Source of the DNA: Kribbella steppae
GTDB lineage: Bacteria; Actinomycetota; Actinomycetes; Propionibacteriales; Kribbellaceae
Direction of reading: 5' to 3'
DNA length: 64,000 bases
Assembly (NCBI RefSeq): GCF_004342025.1
Contig: NZ_SLWN01000003.1
Location: 558,001-622,000, forward strand
Part shown: one piece after another, positions 63,815 to 64,000 of the stretch
Layout of the letters: each line of letters starts with the position of its first letter
How positions within the stretch are numbered: the stretch's first letter is position 1
The notes under the pieces: model-generated
What the model saw: only the letters and a program-made list of their open reading frames with translations
Told to the model about the DNA's origin: nothing
Database searches by the model: none
Program-made: the position numbers and the translations under genes

Positions 63815-64000
63815 TCCGTGGTGGTGGGGTGCGCAGCCAGGAACGGGCGCAGCTCGAGCCACTCGTGGATCGGCTTACCGCCCGCCCCGGGGGCGGCCGA
63901 CAGCTCCCCGGCCAGCTCGACGGCGCGCTCGTAGCTGTCGACGTCGATGATCATCCAGCCGGCGATCAGGTCCTTGGTCTCGGCGAACGGGCCGTCGGTG
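63811..64000 (-). CDS. YCII-family protein, 5' end beyond window
   Basis: The last 62 residues: TDGPFAETKDLIAGWMIIDVDSYERAVELAG... ending LELRPFLAAHPTTTE. The TDGPF segment marks the YCII/DGPI family. It precedes and overlaps the ECF sigma gene by four bases, the usual pairing. The start codon lies outside the window. Confidence 0.9.
   Translation of the reverse strand, partial: TDGPFAETKDLIAGWMIIDVDSYERAVELAGELSAAPGAGGKPIHEWLELRPFLAAHPTTTE

Overview
The window is about 64 kb of very GC-rich DNA with dense genes, frequent GTG/TTG starts, four-base stop/start overlaps and many promoters placed so close to the start codon that the mRNA should be leaderless. All of this fits an actinobacterial chromosome. 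The gene order (sucD, perM, purN, purH, DUF3017, folD, mdh, then trpS, a 2'-5' RNA ligase-type gene, a YihY-type gene, a D,D-carboxypeptidase and an SCO4848-type gene) is the order known from Streptomyces and, in part, Mycobacterium. A member of the Propionibacteriales such as Kribbella is my guess from overall gene content; it was not tested. I saw no tRNA, rRNA, CRISPR array, insertion sequence or prophage.

Layout: 1-7 kb is core metabolism (end of sucD, a membrane-anchored extracellular protein, perM, purN-purH, DUF3017-folD). 7-13.4 kb is an accessory stretch inserted between folD and mdh: pirin, a frameshifted beta-propeller gene, cupin, GlxA-type regulator, aminoglycoside-phosphotransferase-like kinase, GH18 chitinase, and a substrate-binding protein with no signal peptide. 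13.4-21.6 kb holds mdh, a secreted glycerophosphodiesterase, a spermidine-synthase-like protein, a double-HTH regulator, a MOSC protein, a secreted M1 peptidase, an MBL-fold hydrolase and a second GlxA-type regulator. 21.7-25.6 kb holds three adjacent membrane-anchored CAP/SCP-domain proteins. 25.7-39 kb has acetyltransferases, a DeoR regulator with an MFS exporter, galK/galT, a CNNM/CorC-type transporter with an unusual leader, a drug-efflux operon, a soluble Ser/Thr kinase and an alpha/beta hydrolase facing a YCII protein.

38-45 kb is an amino-sugar module: an N-acetylglucosamine-kinase-type gene facing a SIS protein, then an NgcEFG-type N-acetylglucosamine/chitobiose importer and a second, separately promoted NgcE-like binding protein. 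With the secreted chitinase at 11 kb it makes a plausible chitin-use pathway; the importer ATPase is not here. 46-50.8 kb is a second core block followed by a secreted M43-type zinc protease. 51-57.5 kb is an amine-catabolism cluster (ethanolamine-type permease facing a glnA4-like ligase, gamma-glutamyl hydrolase, aldehyde dehydrogenase, SDR, FadR-type regulator). The end holds a large LuxR-type ATPase regulator, an SCO4848-like membrane protein, an AraC regulator facing a DppA-type D-aminopeptidase, and a YCII/ECF-sigma pair cut by the window end.

The most unusual signal is the region ahead of the CorC-type gene at 32142-32383. A promoter with no room for a 5' UTR reads into two small open frames (42 and 34 codons), each overlapping the next start by one to four bases. 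The first begins with acidic and proline residues, as enterobacterial Mg2+-sensing leader peptides do. The ribosome-binding site of the second frame sits in a perfect 12-bp stem, and the presumed ribosome-binding site of the transporter sits in the loop of a third hairpin.
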